Positions 8,623-17,353 of a stretch of DNA of 64,000 nt are shown here, one piece after another. Where the stretch lies: NCBI GenBank assembly GCA_964574215.1, contig CAZNLR010000027.1, positions 1 through 64,000 of the forward strand. The letters are read 5' to 3'. The notes beneath the pieces are model-generated. The model was not told the DNA's origin, made no database searches, and was given only the letters and a program-made list of their open reading frames with translations. Source of the stretch: GCA-2725625 sp964574215. Lineage in GTDB: Bacteria > Pseudomonadota > Alphaproteobacteria > Rhodospirillales > UBA2165. The stretch's first letter is position 1; every line of letters starts with the position of its first letter. The position numbers and the translations under genes are program-made.

Positions 8623-8654
8623 GGGCGGTCCGGATGTTGCACCCGAGACCGCCC
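8623..8654 (-). terminator. Rho-independent terminator of globin chemoreceptor gene
   Basis: On the minus strand GGGCGGTC and GACCGCCC form an 8-bp stem with a CGG/CCG inner helix, followed at once by eight Ts. It lies just past the chemoreceptor stop codon at 8686. Confidence 0.85.
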
Positions 8655-8685
8655 AACTTGTGTGGGTCTTAATTTGCTATTTGAA

Positions 8686-10653
8686 CTACATGTTGCGGAC
8701 TTCAACCAGGAAGCTGTCCACTTGTTCGCCCAAATTCTCAGATTGTTTCGAGAGTTCCTGAGCTGCGGCCAGGACTTCGGTCGCGGATTGCCCGGTTTCG
8801 GCCGAGGCTTTGGTAACGCCATCAATATTATTCGAAACTTCACCGGTTGCTGCGCTTTGCTCTTCGACGGCGCCGGCGATGGCGGTTGCGATTTCATTGA
8901 CTTCGTTGATGGTTTTGGTGATGCCTTCGATCGAATCGACGGCTGAATGAGTTGCGCTCTGGATGTCGGAAATTTGCGATGCGATCTCATCGGTCGCCTT
9001 GGCGGTTTGGTTGGCCAAATTCTTGACTTCCGACGCAACGACGGCAAATCCCTTGCCGGCGTCACCGGCGCGGGCCGCCTCGATGGTGGCGTTAAGCGCC
9101 AACAGATTGGTCTGACTGGCGATATCATTAATCAAATTAACGACGTCGCCGATCTTTTGCGATGCTTCCGCCAAGCCTTGGACTTGTTCATTGGACCGTT
9201 GGGCTTCGGTAACCGCTTCCTGGGAGATTTCCGAAGACCGGGCAACCTGTCCGGATATCTCTTCGATCGATTTGGACAATTGTTCGGTTGCCGATGCGAC
9301 CGCGGTTGACTGGGCGCTGGCCTCTTCGGCCGCCGCCGCCATGGTTTCTGCCGTGGCTTGCAGTTCGGTGGAACTGCCGGCGACCGTTTCGACCACGCTC
9401 TTGACGTTGGATTCGAAATTGTCGGCAACCTGGACCTGACCGGTAATGACCGACCACACGACCATCGGCGCCAGATATTCACCCTGTTGATCGCGAATGG
9501 CGGAAACTTCCAGAGACAAGGTTTCATCACCCAATTTAATCCGCGCCGTATGCGGCAAATTGGACGGGTCGGCCAGAAGATTGCGTTGATGTTCGGGATG
9601 TTTATGGAAAATATCGATGCACTGACCCAGTAGATTGTCGACTTTTATGGGCAGGAGATGTTCAATACTGCGGAGGGTTTTGATGCTGGTCTGATTGGCG
9701 TAGTTCAGTTCCAATGTGTCCTTGTCACAGGTCATGACGTTGACCGGCATGTTATCGATCATTTGCGCGAGACGGTCAGCTTCCTCCTCTTTTCTCAATT
9801 TTTCCGTTACCACGGACCAGGTGACCATGGCAGAAATATAGTTGCCGTCGGCATCATTGACCCGGCTGACCATGAGATCCAATTTCTCCTCTCCCAACTG
9901 GATGATGGCGTTGTGCGGTAAATTTGCCGGATTGGCGAGCATTTGACGTTGATGCTGCGGGTTTTTGTGAAAAATATCGATACATTGGCCTACCAGATCT
10001 TCGGCGGTGCAGGGAATAAGATGTTCGATGGATTTGAGCGTCGTCAACGAGGCTTTGTTGGCGTACGTGATTTTAAATTCTTCAAGGTCGCAAGTCATTA
10101 CGTTGATCGGCATATCGTCGACCATTTGTTCGAACTGGTTCAGCGTGCCTGCGGGGGTTTGTTGTAACATTGTGCTCTCCTGAGATGTGTTTTCCGATTG
10201 GGCTGCGTTTGCGGCGTCGATCATGGTATTGGCGAGAAGATTGTAGACTTCGGACCAAGCGCTTTTGACCGCGTCTGTAAAATCCTCTCCTAAACCCTGC
10301 TCTAAGGTCCAAAGCAGGGCAGCGCCGACAGTGTCATAATCGTTTTCCTTAACGCCGTAACCGGCATGCCGGACGCCGAGTTCCTGAACGGCGGGTACGA
10401 TGGAAGGCAAATTGGTCAGGCCTTTGACGGCCACTTTTAACGTCGACATCAACGCTTTGCGCTGATCTGCCATATCCTCTTTGAATAGCGGCCGTAATTT
10501 CGGATCCATCTCGAAAAGACGGTTGTAGAACATGACTGCCGCGTCTTCGGCGATGGGTTCCACTTTTGCGAAAGATTCCTGCACCGACTGAACGTGCTCA
10601 CCGGATACAGGAGACTGGGCCTCGGTTTCGGCAACCGCCGTTAACTCATCCAT
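8686..10653 (-). CDS. Soluble globin-PAS-PAS methyl-accepting chemotaxis protein
   Basis: 655 residues with no membrane segment. Residues ~20-150 are a globin of the flavohemoglobin / single-domain type: B10 Tyr43 in MFYNRLFEMDP, E7 Gln64 in MADQRKAL, and proximal His96 in GVRHAGYG, matching the Tyr/Gln/His set of Hmp. Two tandem PAS domains follow (~175-285 and ~290-410); each opens with MP(I/V)NVMTCD and contains an IDIFHK-P-HQR stretch. The last ~230 residues are an MCP signalling domain with the hairpin tip NDIASQTNLLALNATIEAARAG. It ends VEVRNM, without a CheR-tethering pentapeptide. An oxygen- or NO-sensing cytoplasmic receptor coupled to CheA/CheW is inferred. GTGGA precedes the ATG. 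Confidence 0.92.
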   Translation of the reverse strand: MDELTAVAETEAQSPVSGEHVQSVQESFAKVEPIAEDAAVMFYNRLFEMDPKLRPLFKEDMADQRKALMSTLKVAVKGLTNLPSIVPAVQELGVRHAGYGVKENDYDTVGAALLWTLEQGLGEDFTDAVKSAWSEVYNLLANTMIDAANAAQSENTSQESTMLQQTPAGTLNQFEQMVDDMPINVMTCDLEEFKITYANKASLTTLKSIEHLIPCTAEDLVGQCIDIFHKNPQHQRQMLANPANLPHNAIIQLGEEKLDLMVSRVNDADGNYISAMVTWSVVTEKLRKEEEADRLAQMIDNMPVNVMTCDKDTLELNYANQTSIKTLRSIEHLLPIKVDNLLGQCIDIFHKHPEHQRNLLADPSNLPHTARIKLGDETLSLEVSAIRDQQGEYLAPMVVWSVITGQVQVADNFESNVKSVVETVAGSSTELQATAETMAAAAEEASAQSTAVASATEQLSKSIEEISGQVARSSEISQEAVTEAQRSNEQVQGLAEASQKIGDVVNLINDIASQTNLLALNATIEAARAGDAGKGFAVVASEVKNLANQTAKATDEIASQISDIQSATHSAVDSIEGITKTINEVNEIATAIAGAVEEQSAATGEVSNNIDGVTKASAETGQSATEVLAAAQELSKQSENLGEQVDSFLVEVRNM

Positions 10654-10986
10654 TATTTTCCACCCTATTGGCTCCTAACATTTAAATCCATTTGCCAGGT
10701 TGATTAAAAAGGTCAATCAAAACTAAAAATTATACTTTTCCGGCTCCACCAGCGAGCCTTAACCTGAATAGATAATAATCATTAGAATTATTTCAATATA
10801 TTTCCTTATGTATCTGAAATGGGTATTTATCCGATGATTTTAAAGGAAAAAAATCAAATTTTTTTATAAAATTTGTGAACGGATCACGAAACACTGTAAA
10901 AATGTTCTTTAATCGTTGCCTGGGGAGTGTTAAACAGCCGCGCCGAGACGAGAAGGCGAAATAAAAATTGTATTCGGCCCCATGAT
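10654..10986. other. AT-rich intergenic region
   Basis: About 330 bp between the chemoreceptor start and the tRNA, with no credible coding frame. It is clearly AT-richer than its surroundings and must hold the promoter of the leftward chemoreceptor gene. It contains a TTGATT/AATCAA inverted pair near 10698-10720 and a GATAATAATCATTAG stretch near 10771. Neither is convincing enough to name a regulator. Confidence 0.5.
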
Positions 10987-11060
10987 TGGGGGATAGTTTA
11001 ACGGTAAAACTCGCGGCTCTGACCCGCGCATTCCCGGTTCAAATCCGGGTCCCCCAGCCA
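10987..11060 (+). tRNA. tRNA-Gln (CTG anticodon)
   Basis: A 74-nt cloverleaf with encoded CCA. The acceptor TGGGGGA pairs with TCCCCCA and leaves G73 as discriminator; the U1-A72 pair is characteristic of tRNA-Gln. The D arm is GTTT/AAAC, the anticodon stem CGCGG/CCGCG carries the loop CTCTGAC, giving anticodon CUG (reads CAG), and the T arm is CCCGG/CCGGG with loop TTCAAAT. Confidence 0.97.
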
Positions 11061-11083
11061 AACAATCGGATTAGGCTGCACAC

Positions 11084-11390
11084 TCAGCATCCGTGCTTCT
11101 CGATATCCTCTATTGCCAAATCCAGGAACCCGGACGTTAAGAGACAGGTTACGGCCACCTGGGTAGTCGGCGTAGAGAGAGATTTCAGGCGATCTGTAGT
11201 CCGTCAGAATATGTCTCAACCTACCCGCATCCAACTCGGATCGCGCAGCGGCTTCAGGCAACAGGACGATCTCCGATCCGGATGCGGACAACTGCAAAGC
11301 AAAGTTCAAACTGCAGCCAGTGACAAACGCATTGACTCGGAGTGAAGTCTCGCCCTCGCGTCCCGGCAAGCGCCCAAGAACTTGACGATC
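11084..11390 (-). pseudogene. LysR-type regulator C-terminal remnant
   Basis: A minus-strand frame (GREGETSLRVNAFVTG, then LLPEAAARSELDAGRL, LYADYP) matches only the last ~100 residues of the LysR substrate-binding domain. No helix-turn-helix part exists; upstream the frame meets a stop inside the 3' end of the metallo-hydrolase gene. Near the end a frameshift is visible: after NLSLNVRV the proper tail FLDLAIEDIEKHGC and its stop (11084-11086) are in another frame. It sits 24 bp past the tRNA-Gln 3' end. Read as a decayed fragment left by a rearrangement at the tRNA. Confidence 0.75.
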
Positions 11391-12294
11391 AGACCACCAA
11401 GCTCAAACCCACCTGCCCCGTTTGCTCGAATTCGTCCAGCAAATGGTCGTCGTGGGCCACCAGGTGCTTGATCTCCGGGTGACTCTTCATCAGACCGTTG
11501 AGCCAGCGCAGCTCGCCCAGGATCAAGGATTTGTCCTCGGGCACCCAGGGGGCCGCCTTGTTCTTGATCAGGGTAATGTTATCCATGTTCCAAGCGACAT
11601 CGAAGGAATGCAGAAACTCCTGGCCGTCGGCCATGCGGATATAAGCCATTTGTGAATCCGTGCTGTGACCCGGTGACTTGATGGCGACGACACCGGGCGC
11701 GATGGGATAGTGTACAGGGTAATCGACGATGATGAAGTTTTCGACGTCATCCTGGGAAATCTGCAAATGGGGCCGGTGCGGCTCCTCTACCAGCAACCGG
11801 GCCGTCTCCCGGGAAATGATGGTTTTCCGCGCCAAGTCCTTGAAGTTGGGTGACTGTAGGACACCGCCGGAATGATCGCCGTGATAGTGGCTGAGAAAAA
11901 TGACCTTGGCTTGATCCAATGCCGTCTGCAGGAGGTCATACTGTTCCGGATAATAGGGTTCGGCCTCGCCCTTGCCGAAGGATTCGTGAGTCTCCAGGTC
12001 GAGCCCGGAATCGAGCATGACGGTACCGTCGTCGTAGACCAGTTGGTAGGCGGTCCGGGGCATGGCGGTGGGTGTTTCATCGCCGCCCTCGACGACGAAT
12101 TTGCGGGGGCGGATCGAGGCGGCGACGCTGATGGCGTTGATTGCCTGGGGCCCGGGGCCGGGCAGCAGACCGGCCTGAGCCCGCACGGCCTCAATGTCCA
12201 CATGGTACGGAACTTCCTCCGCGGCCGCGTTTTCCGAATCAGACTGGGCGTCCTCTTTTATCTCTGCAAGATCGGCGGTATCGTCCGGCGTCAT
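11389..12294 (-). CDS. MBL-fold metallo-hydrolase
   Basis: 301 residues of the metallo-beta-lactamase superfamily. The metal motif HxHxDH is at residues 136-141 (SHYHGDHSGG); VMLDSGLD precedes it, the third ligand His is in IKSPGHSTDSQM, the bridging Asp region is HSFDVAWN, and a terminal His is in LVAHDDH. The first ~30 residues are acidic and low-complexity. No signal peptide is obvious, so it is likely cytoplasmic. The substrate (lactone, thioester or other ester) is unknown. SD-like AGGA lies seven bases before the ATG. It stands alone between two chemoreceptor genes; any role in signalling is not shown. Confidence 0.85.
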   Translation of the reverse strand: MTPDDTADLAEIKEDAQSDSENAAAEEVPYHVDIEAVRAQAGLLPGPGPQAINAISVAASIRPRKFVVEGGDETPTAMPRTAYQLVYDDGTVMLDSGLDLETHESFGKGEAEPYYPEQYDLLQTALDQAKVIFLSHYHGDHSGGVLQSPNFKDLARKTIISRETARLLVEEPHRPHLQISQDDVENFIIVDYPVHYPIAPGVVAIKSPGHSTDSQMAYIRMADGQEFLHSFDVAWNMDNITLIKNKAAPWVPEDKSLILGELRWLNGLMKSHPEIKHLVAHDDHLLDEFEQTGQVGLSLVV

Positions 12295-12468
12295 AATATC
12301 TTCCTCATTTTTATCGGTTTATGTCCGGTACCATGAGGCTATTCCGGCGCCAAATCAATCCGGAAAAATTTCCGCCTTTGTTGAGACATTTGGAGGCAAT
12401 GAATTTGTATGGATCTGCGAGGCGGTTATGGATTAGCAAGCAGGTTGGCAAAAACTGGATCAAAAAAA

Positions 12469-12491
12469 AGCGGCCCGATGAACGGGCCGCT
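12469..12491 (-). terminator. Rho-independent terminator of heme chemoreceptor gene
   Basis: Minus strand AGCGGCCCG-ttcat-CGGGCCGCT, a perfect 9-bp GC-rich stem, followed by a run of Ts. It lies 25 bp past the chemoreceptor stop at 12516. Confidence 0.9.
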
Positions 12492-12515
12492 AAAATTTGA
12501 CTTTCCGCTAAATAG

Positions 12516-14924
12516 CTATTCGGCGGCCTGCAGTTGGTCTTGGTCGTCATCGTTGCCGCTGTCGTCCGAATCCGTTCGAACGTTCGAGAGAAACGACTGG
12601 ACCGAGTTGGCCAACTGGTTGGACAGTTCCGTCAAATCGCCGGCGGAATTTTGGACCCGGCCGGCGGCTTCACCGGTGCCGTCCACTTCCGCGGCAACCG
12701 TCGTAATATTGTTGGTCACTTCCTGCGTGCCGGAAGCGGCCTGTTCAACATTACGGGCGATCTCCTGCGTTGCCGCGCCCTGTTCTTCGACGGCGGCGGC
12801 GACACCAGAGGCGATCTGATTGATCTCGCCAATAATATCGGAGATCCCCTGAATCGCTTCCACCGAACCGTTGGTGGCTGATTGAATACCGGCGATTTGG
12901 CTGCTGATCTCCTCCGTGGCTTTTGCCGTCTGGGTAGCCAGATTACCCACTTCCGAAGCGACCACGGCAAAACCCTTACCTGCCTCACCGGCTCTCGCCG
13001 CCTCGATGGTGGCGTTGAGGGCCAGCAAATTGGTCTGGCTGGCGATATCGTTGATCAGTTCGACAACCTCGCCGATCTTTCCGGCAGCCTCCGCCAGGCC
13101 ACGCACCATTTCGTTTGTTTGCTGCGCTTTCTCGACGGCGTTGGCCGATATATTGGAAGATTGGCTGACCTGTTGGGAAATCTCGGAAATGGATTTCGAC
13201 AATTCTTCCGCCGCCGCCGACACGGTTTGCACGTTGACGGAAGCCTGTTCCGCCGCTGCCGACACACTTGTCGATTTGGCTTTGGCGCTGTCGGTTTTGT
13301 GAACCATTTCCGTCGCCGTAGATTCCATATTTTCGGCGGACGACGAAACCGAATTCACCACACCCATGACTTGGTTTTCAAAGGTATCGGCCAGTTCGTT
13401 CATGGCGCGTTCGCGTTCGGCTTCGGCTTCTTCCTTCTGCCTTTCTTCGGCAAGTTGAGCTTCCTGCTGCCGCTTGGCTTCGGCTTCGGCTTCGGCTTTT
13501 TCGCGTTCCATATCCTGGCGCTGGCGATCGGCTTCCGCTTCGGCTTCCTGCTTCTGGCGTTCCACTTCTTCTTGTTGCCGTTTGGTATCCAGCTCCGCCT
13601 GACGGGCGCGATCTTCTTCCGTCTGTTTGCGCTGCGTTTCGGACTCTTCCTCGAGTCTTACCCGCTCTATGGCGTTTTCCTTGAAAACCTGAACGGCCTG
13701 CGCCATATCGCCCAACTCGTCCGTGCTGTCCACATAGGCGATATCGACGTCGTTATCGCCGCCCGCGAGGACGCCCATAACATCGGACAGTTTCGCCATC
13801 CGGCCCAGGACGAAAATAGATGTGAAGACGTAAACACCGGCGACCGCCAGCAGGATGATTATCGTCGAGATAATGGCGGCCAGCCTCAAACCATCCTGGG
13901 TAGCACTGGCGAGGTTGGCATATCTGACGACCAAGTCGTTGCTGACTTTTCGTAAATCGTTAGACAGCGTCATCATGGCGCTAACTTCGACGGCCCGGTC
14001 GGCCGCATCGGAGGCATTTAAGACCTTCTGAACGGTAGCAAAGAAAGATGCTGCCTTGGTTTCTACCTGGCCGATGATTTCCTGAGCTTCCGCATCGTCA
14101 ATGGGTTGGGTTTCGACAAAGTTTTTGCGGGCCAAGTCGGTGGAATATTTGCCTCCTGCTTTCATTGCCAAAAGCGATTCGGAGAATATCGTTTTCGCCA
14201 TTTTGTATTCGTCCAGGCTGGGGCTAAGGAGCCTTTTACCCAATGGAACGGTTTTGGCGAACGCCACTTCAAATCGACGAATGCCGAGCATGTCGCCGAC
14301 TTTATAAGGGCGCCCTTCCATTTTGGTGTGGCAATCGGCACAACCCTTGGCCACGGCCAGATCGGCCGTATAAAAGGCCAGCTTCATCTTGCCGTCTTTT
14401 TCTTCCGGGAAGAAAATAGTTTGTTTTGGATTTTTAGCGAGTATCGCGCCGGCCTTTTTGTCCATTTCGTTTTTGTAACCGGCAACCGGATTGATCGGGT
14501 TGTCCGAAATGATGGCGACCGACAAGTCCGATCCGTCTCCAACCTTACTGTTGACCAGCCGTGTAAAAGTAGCTGGGAACGGTACGGAGGGATGGCTCTC
14601 TTTTTCCGGGGTCATGGAGATACCCAGCTTGGCCTTTTTGGCCGTGCCGATGATGGATTTCGTATAGGTGCCCCTCATCTTGGTTATGTAATTGTCCAAG
14701 AAGTCGATACGCTTTTTAGTGTTATCGAAAACGTCTTTGGCCGTTGTCGTACCGAGCACGCTTTTTGCCATGGCTTGGGTCAGCATCCGCTGACGTCCCA
14801 ATATTTCAACGATACTGGCGTCTTTTCTGGCAACTTCAAGAGCTTGAAACAGATAAATGCCGGATCCGATCGATACCAATCCTAACACTGCAAGCATAAA
14901 GGTGACTTTTAGTTTGATGGTCAT
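12516..14924 (-). CDS. Membrane chemoreceptor with heme-c motif domain and long coiled coil
   Basis: 802 residues. A membrane anchor at ~8-27 is followed by a PilJ/NIT-like helix (VEILGRQRMLTQAMAKS, ~39-55). The periplasmic domain resembles DUF3365/Tll0287 and carries a c-type heme motif GCADCH (Cys195, Cys198, His199). TM2 is at ~346-370, with HAMP to ~425. Then ~90 residues of almost pure E/K/R/Q/A heptads (~420-510) form an uninterrupted charged coiled coil, and an MCP signalling domain follows with NDIASQTNLLALNATIEAARAG at its tip. The tail is acidic (DSDDSGNDDDQDQ). A redox- or gas-responsive receptor is inferred. An AGGAG site precedes the ATG. Confidence 0.9.
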   Translation of the reverse strand: MTIKLKVTFMLAVLGLVSIGSGIYLFQALEVARKDASIVEILGRQRMLTQAMAKSVLGTTTAKDVFDNTKKRIDFLDNYITKMRGTYTKSIIGTAKKAKLGISMTPEKESHPSVPFPATFTRLVNSKVGDGSDLSVAIISDNPINPVAGYKNEMDKKAGAILAKNPKQTIFFPEEKDGKMKLAFYTADLAVAKGCADCHTKMEGRPYKVGDMLGIRRFEVAFAKTVPLGKRLLSPSLDEYKMAKTIFSESLLAMKAGGKYSTDLARKNFVETQPIDDAEAQEIIGQVETKAASFFATVQKVLNASDAADRAVEVSAMMTLSNDLRKVSNDLVVRYANLASATQDGLRLAAIISTIIILLAVAGVYVFTSIFVLGRMAKLSDVMGVLAGGDNDVDIAYVDSTDELGDMAQAVQVFKENAIERVRLEEESETQRKQTEEDRARQAELDTKRQQEEVERQKQEAEAEADRQRQDMEREKAEAEAEAKRQQEAQLAEERQKEEAEAERERAMNELADTFENQVMGVVNSVSSSAENMESTATEMVHKTDSAKAKSTSVSAAAEQASVNVQTVSAAAEELSKSISEISQQVSQSSNISANAVEKAQQTNEMVRGLAEAAGKIGEVVELINDIASQTNLLALNATIEAARAGEAGKGFAVVASEVGNLATQTAKATEEISSQIAGIQSATNGSVEAIQGISDIIGEINQIASGVAAAVEEQGAATQEIARNVEQAASGTQEVTNNITTVAAEVDGTGEAAGRVQNSAGDLTELSNQLANSVQSFLSNVRTDSDDSGNDDDQDQLQAAE

Positions 14925-15312
14925 ATGAGGCTCCTTATTTTCCTTACTGCATAATATTCAGGTAAAAAACACTAAATTAATGAATGCTAATATTAATAAT
15001 TTTGAAGAATATCTTATGCATGAAATTCAATATTGGTACGATGAGCTAATATTCCAGGAAAAAAATTGTGGGATTTTTAGGGAAAGTAGCTATCTATGCA
15101 GGATTAGTAGAAAATATCCAAAAATGAATTACCTTTGATTTTGTTTTTTAAGTATTCATGTTTCAGAATATTTCTAAAGTATTTCTAATTATTTCAATCG
15201 AACATATTACCGACATTGACGATTGTTATTGGTGGCCGTGCACGGCTGTGCCATAAACGGCGGCGACGTCACTCAAAAAAAATTGACGGAATAACAAGGG
15301 GAAAGATCAAAC
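14925..15312. other. AT-rich divergent intergenic region
   Basis: About 390 bp between the leftward chemoreceptor and the rightward amidohydrolase. It has no credible gene, and most of it (14940-15210) is strikingly AT-rich. It must carry both divergent promoters. A short GGCCGTGCACGGCTGTGCC dyad lies near 15232-15250. Confidence 0.5.
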
Positions 15313-16386
15313 ATGTTTTTTAAGTGCGCCCATCGTGCTCCCGCCGCCGACCAGGCCGCCGGCCAGACCGTATCCAACGGCTCTAAATCTTTTATTGTCG
15401 ACATCCATTGCCACCGCGAATGTGCACCGGCCACCGAAATGATGAAGGTGGAGGCCGAGAAGGTCGGTTACGCCGCGCTCTCTTTCGGCAGCGAGCTAAC
15501 CAAAGAGGTCAATCGGCAGCAGCTCAAGGACATCAAACCCAAGATGGAATCCCTGGATGAGCGGATTGCCGATATGAATCGAATGGGGGTGGATATTCAG
15601 GCCGTTTCGGTATCTCCGTACCAATACTATTATTGGGCGGAGGCCGGTATCGGACGTGACGTTTCGAAAGTAATCAATGACGATCTGGCGGACGCCGTGG
15701 CGACCCATCCCGACCGGTTTGTGGCGCTTGGAACCATACCGCTGCAAAACACCGAATTGGCGGTGGTTGAATTGGAGCGCTGCGTCAAGGAATTGGGTTT
15801 CAAGGGAGTAGAGATCAACAGCCAAGTCGCTGGAGAGGAACTCTCCGCGCCCCGCCTGGAACCGTTTTTCGCCAAGGCCGAGGAACTGGGCGCGCTGATT
15901 TTTATTCATACCGCCGGATTTACCCATCCGGATCGCTTTACCGAGCACTATTTCATCAATCTCATCGGTCATCCGGTGGAAGCGACGCTGGCCATCAGCC
16001 ATCTGATATTCGATGGCGTCATGGAGCGCCACCCGGGTCTCAAAATTGTCGTTGCCCATGGCGGTGGTTACCTACCTGCCTATGCCGGCCGCATGGATCA
16101 CGCCTATCGAGCCAGAAAGGATGTGCGCGAAGGTTTGCCCAACCCGCCCAGCGAATACCTCAAGCGGTTTTATTTCGACACCATGGTATTCGAGCCCGAT
16201 CAGCTTGATTTCCTTATTAATAAGTACGGCGCCGATCATGTTTTGCTGGGCACCGACTATCCCTACGATATGGGAGAGAGCGATCCGGTGGGTCTCGTCA
16301 ATCGGGTGGATGGGCTCAGTCAACACGACTGTGCCGCCATTTGCGGTGGCAATGCGGCCAAACTGCTGAACCTATCAACGGAATAA
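15313..16386 (+). CDS. Amidohydrolase-2 family protein (ACMSD-like)
   Basis: 357 residues of the amidohydrolase family that includes 2-amino-3-carboxymuconate-semialdehyde decarboxylase. After a ~28-residue variable head comes the metal motif VDIHCH (HxH), then GFKGVEINS, a metal His in IFIHTAG, the HGGGYLPAYAGR block, and the metal Asp in LLGTDYPYDMGE. These are the ligands of the zinc decarboxylase/hydrolase subgroup. AAGGGGAAAG precedes the ATG. The next gene, a kynurenine-formamidase-like hydrolase, follows after 24 bp, so both may act on one aromatic degradation route. The substrate is not established. Confidence 0.85.
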   Translation: MFFKCAHRAPAADQAAGQTVSNGSKSFIVDIHCHRECAPATEMMKVEAEKVGYAALSFGSELTKEVNRQQLKDIKPKMESLDERIADMNRMGVDIQAVSVSPYQYYYWAEAGIGRDVSKVINDDLADAVATHPDRFVALGTIPLQNTELAVVELERCVKELGFKGVEINSQVAGEELSAPRLEPFFAKAEELGALIFIHTAGFTHPDRFTEHYFINLIGHPVEATLAISHLIFDGVMERHPGLKIVVAHGGGYLPAYAGRMDHAYRARKDVREGLPNPPSEYLKRFYFDTMVFEPDQLDFLINKYGADHVLLGTDYPYDMGESDPVGLVNRVDGLSQHDCAAICGGNAAKLLNLSTE

Positions 16387-16410
16387 CCGCCTCTTTTCCA
16401 CCGGCTTTCC

Positions 16411-17298
16411 ATGGACAAGATATACAAAGACTATACCAAAGAAGAACTCGACCGGCAGTATGATCAACGGACATTGGTGCCGGATATCGAGCCCTATTCA
16501 CGATCCTGGCGGCAAGGGACAGAAGAGGCCCGGCGGCAGGTCAAAAACATTCTCGACGCATCCTACGGGGAGCATGAGGATGAGAGGCTGGATATTTATC
16601 TGCCTTCTAAAATCGCCGAGACGGCGTCCGCTCCCATTCTTATTTTTTTACACGGGGGCGCCTGGCGGGGATCGAGCAAGGAGGATTTGGGGAATCCCGC
16701 GTTGGTATTTGCCAAGGCAGGTGCTGTATACGTCGCGCCTGAATTCTCTTTGGCGCCGGCCACCAGTTTAGACCAAATCGTCAATCAAGTTCGCCGCGCC
16801 GTTAAATTCGTTTACGACAATGCTGAAAATTACGGCGGAACTCGGGACCGGATTTACCTGTCGGGTCATTCCTCAGGGGCGCATTTGGCTTCGATGATTA
16901 CCGTAACCGACTGGGAACAAGAATTCGGCTGTCCGCCGGACATTATAAAAGGCGTTACATTGGTCAGCGGTCCCTATGATCTGGAGCCCGTTCGCCTCAG
17001 CGCCAGAAACGACTATTTACATTTGGATGACGACGCGGCCCGGCGCAATAGCGCTCATTGGTATTTGCCGAAAATGGACCGACATTACGTTCCGCCGGCG
17101 CTCTTTGCCTGGGGTGGGGGGGAATTGGACGAATTCCAGCGTCAATCCCGCGCCATGGCCGAAACCTGGGAAAAAACGGGCGTCGATGTTCAAAAATTTG
17201 TCTTTGAAGACCACAACCACTTCGAAATGTTTAATGCCTTCGTCGCGGCGGATAGTCCTTTGCGGGCAGCTATGCTCAACCAGCTGAAACTGGGATAG
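16411..17298 (+). CDS. Alpha/beta hydrolase, kynurenine formamidase/esterase-like
   Basis: 295 residues, cytosolic. The oxyanion-hole motif HGGAW, the nucleophile elbow GHSSGAH (catalytic Ser) and a late DHNHFEM with the catalytic His follow the order of the hormone-sensitive-lipase / kynurenine formamidase branch. The head (YTKEELDRQYDQRTLVPD) is typical of bacterial kynurenine-formamidase-like proteins. It follows the amidohydrolase by 24 bp and is probably in its operon. Formamide or ester hydrolysis of an aromatic metabolite is inferred; a general carboxylesterase is equally possible. Confidence 0.82.
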   Translation: MDKIYKDYTKEELDRQYDQRTLVPDIEPYSRSWRQGTEEARRQVKNILDASYGEHEDERLDIYLPSKIAETASAPILIFLHGGAWRGSSKEDLGNPALVFAKAGAVYVAPEFSLAPATSLDQIVNQVRRAVKFVYDNAENYGGTRDRIYLSGHSSGAHLASMITVTDWEQEFGCPPDIIKGVTLVSGPYDLEPVRLSARNDYLHLDDDAARRNSAHWYLPKMDRHYVPPALFAWGGGELDEFQRQSRAMAETWEKTGVDVQKFVFEDHNHFEMFNAFVAADSPLRAAMLNQLKLG

Positions 17299-17353
17299 GG
17301 CAATCGGCGCACCCTATATCGATCCGATATAATTCCTTGACATTATGTTATTT

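Noticed and set aside
10690..10800. Possible FNR-like (TTGATT...AATCAA) and Fur-like (GATAATAATCATTAG) sites upstream of the globin receptor
   Set aside because: Spacing between the TTGATT/AATCAA arms does not fit an FNR box and the Fur resemblance is too loose to support from one site.
10998..11369. Intact 123-codon gene on the minus strand past tRNA-Gln
   Set aside because: It runs through the tRNA, lacks a good start, and its sequence is the LysR C-terminus with a frameshift; treated as a pseudogene.
13390..13640. Simple-sequence repeat (ttcggctt-type) in the heme chemoreceptor
   Set aside because: The periodicity comes from Glu/Ala/Lys/Gln heptads of the coding coiled coil.
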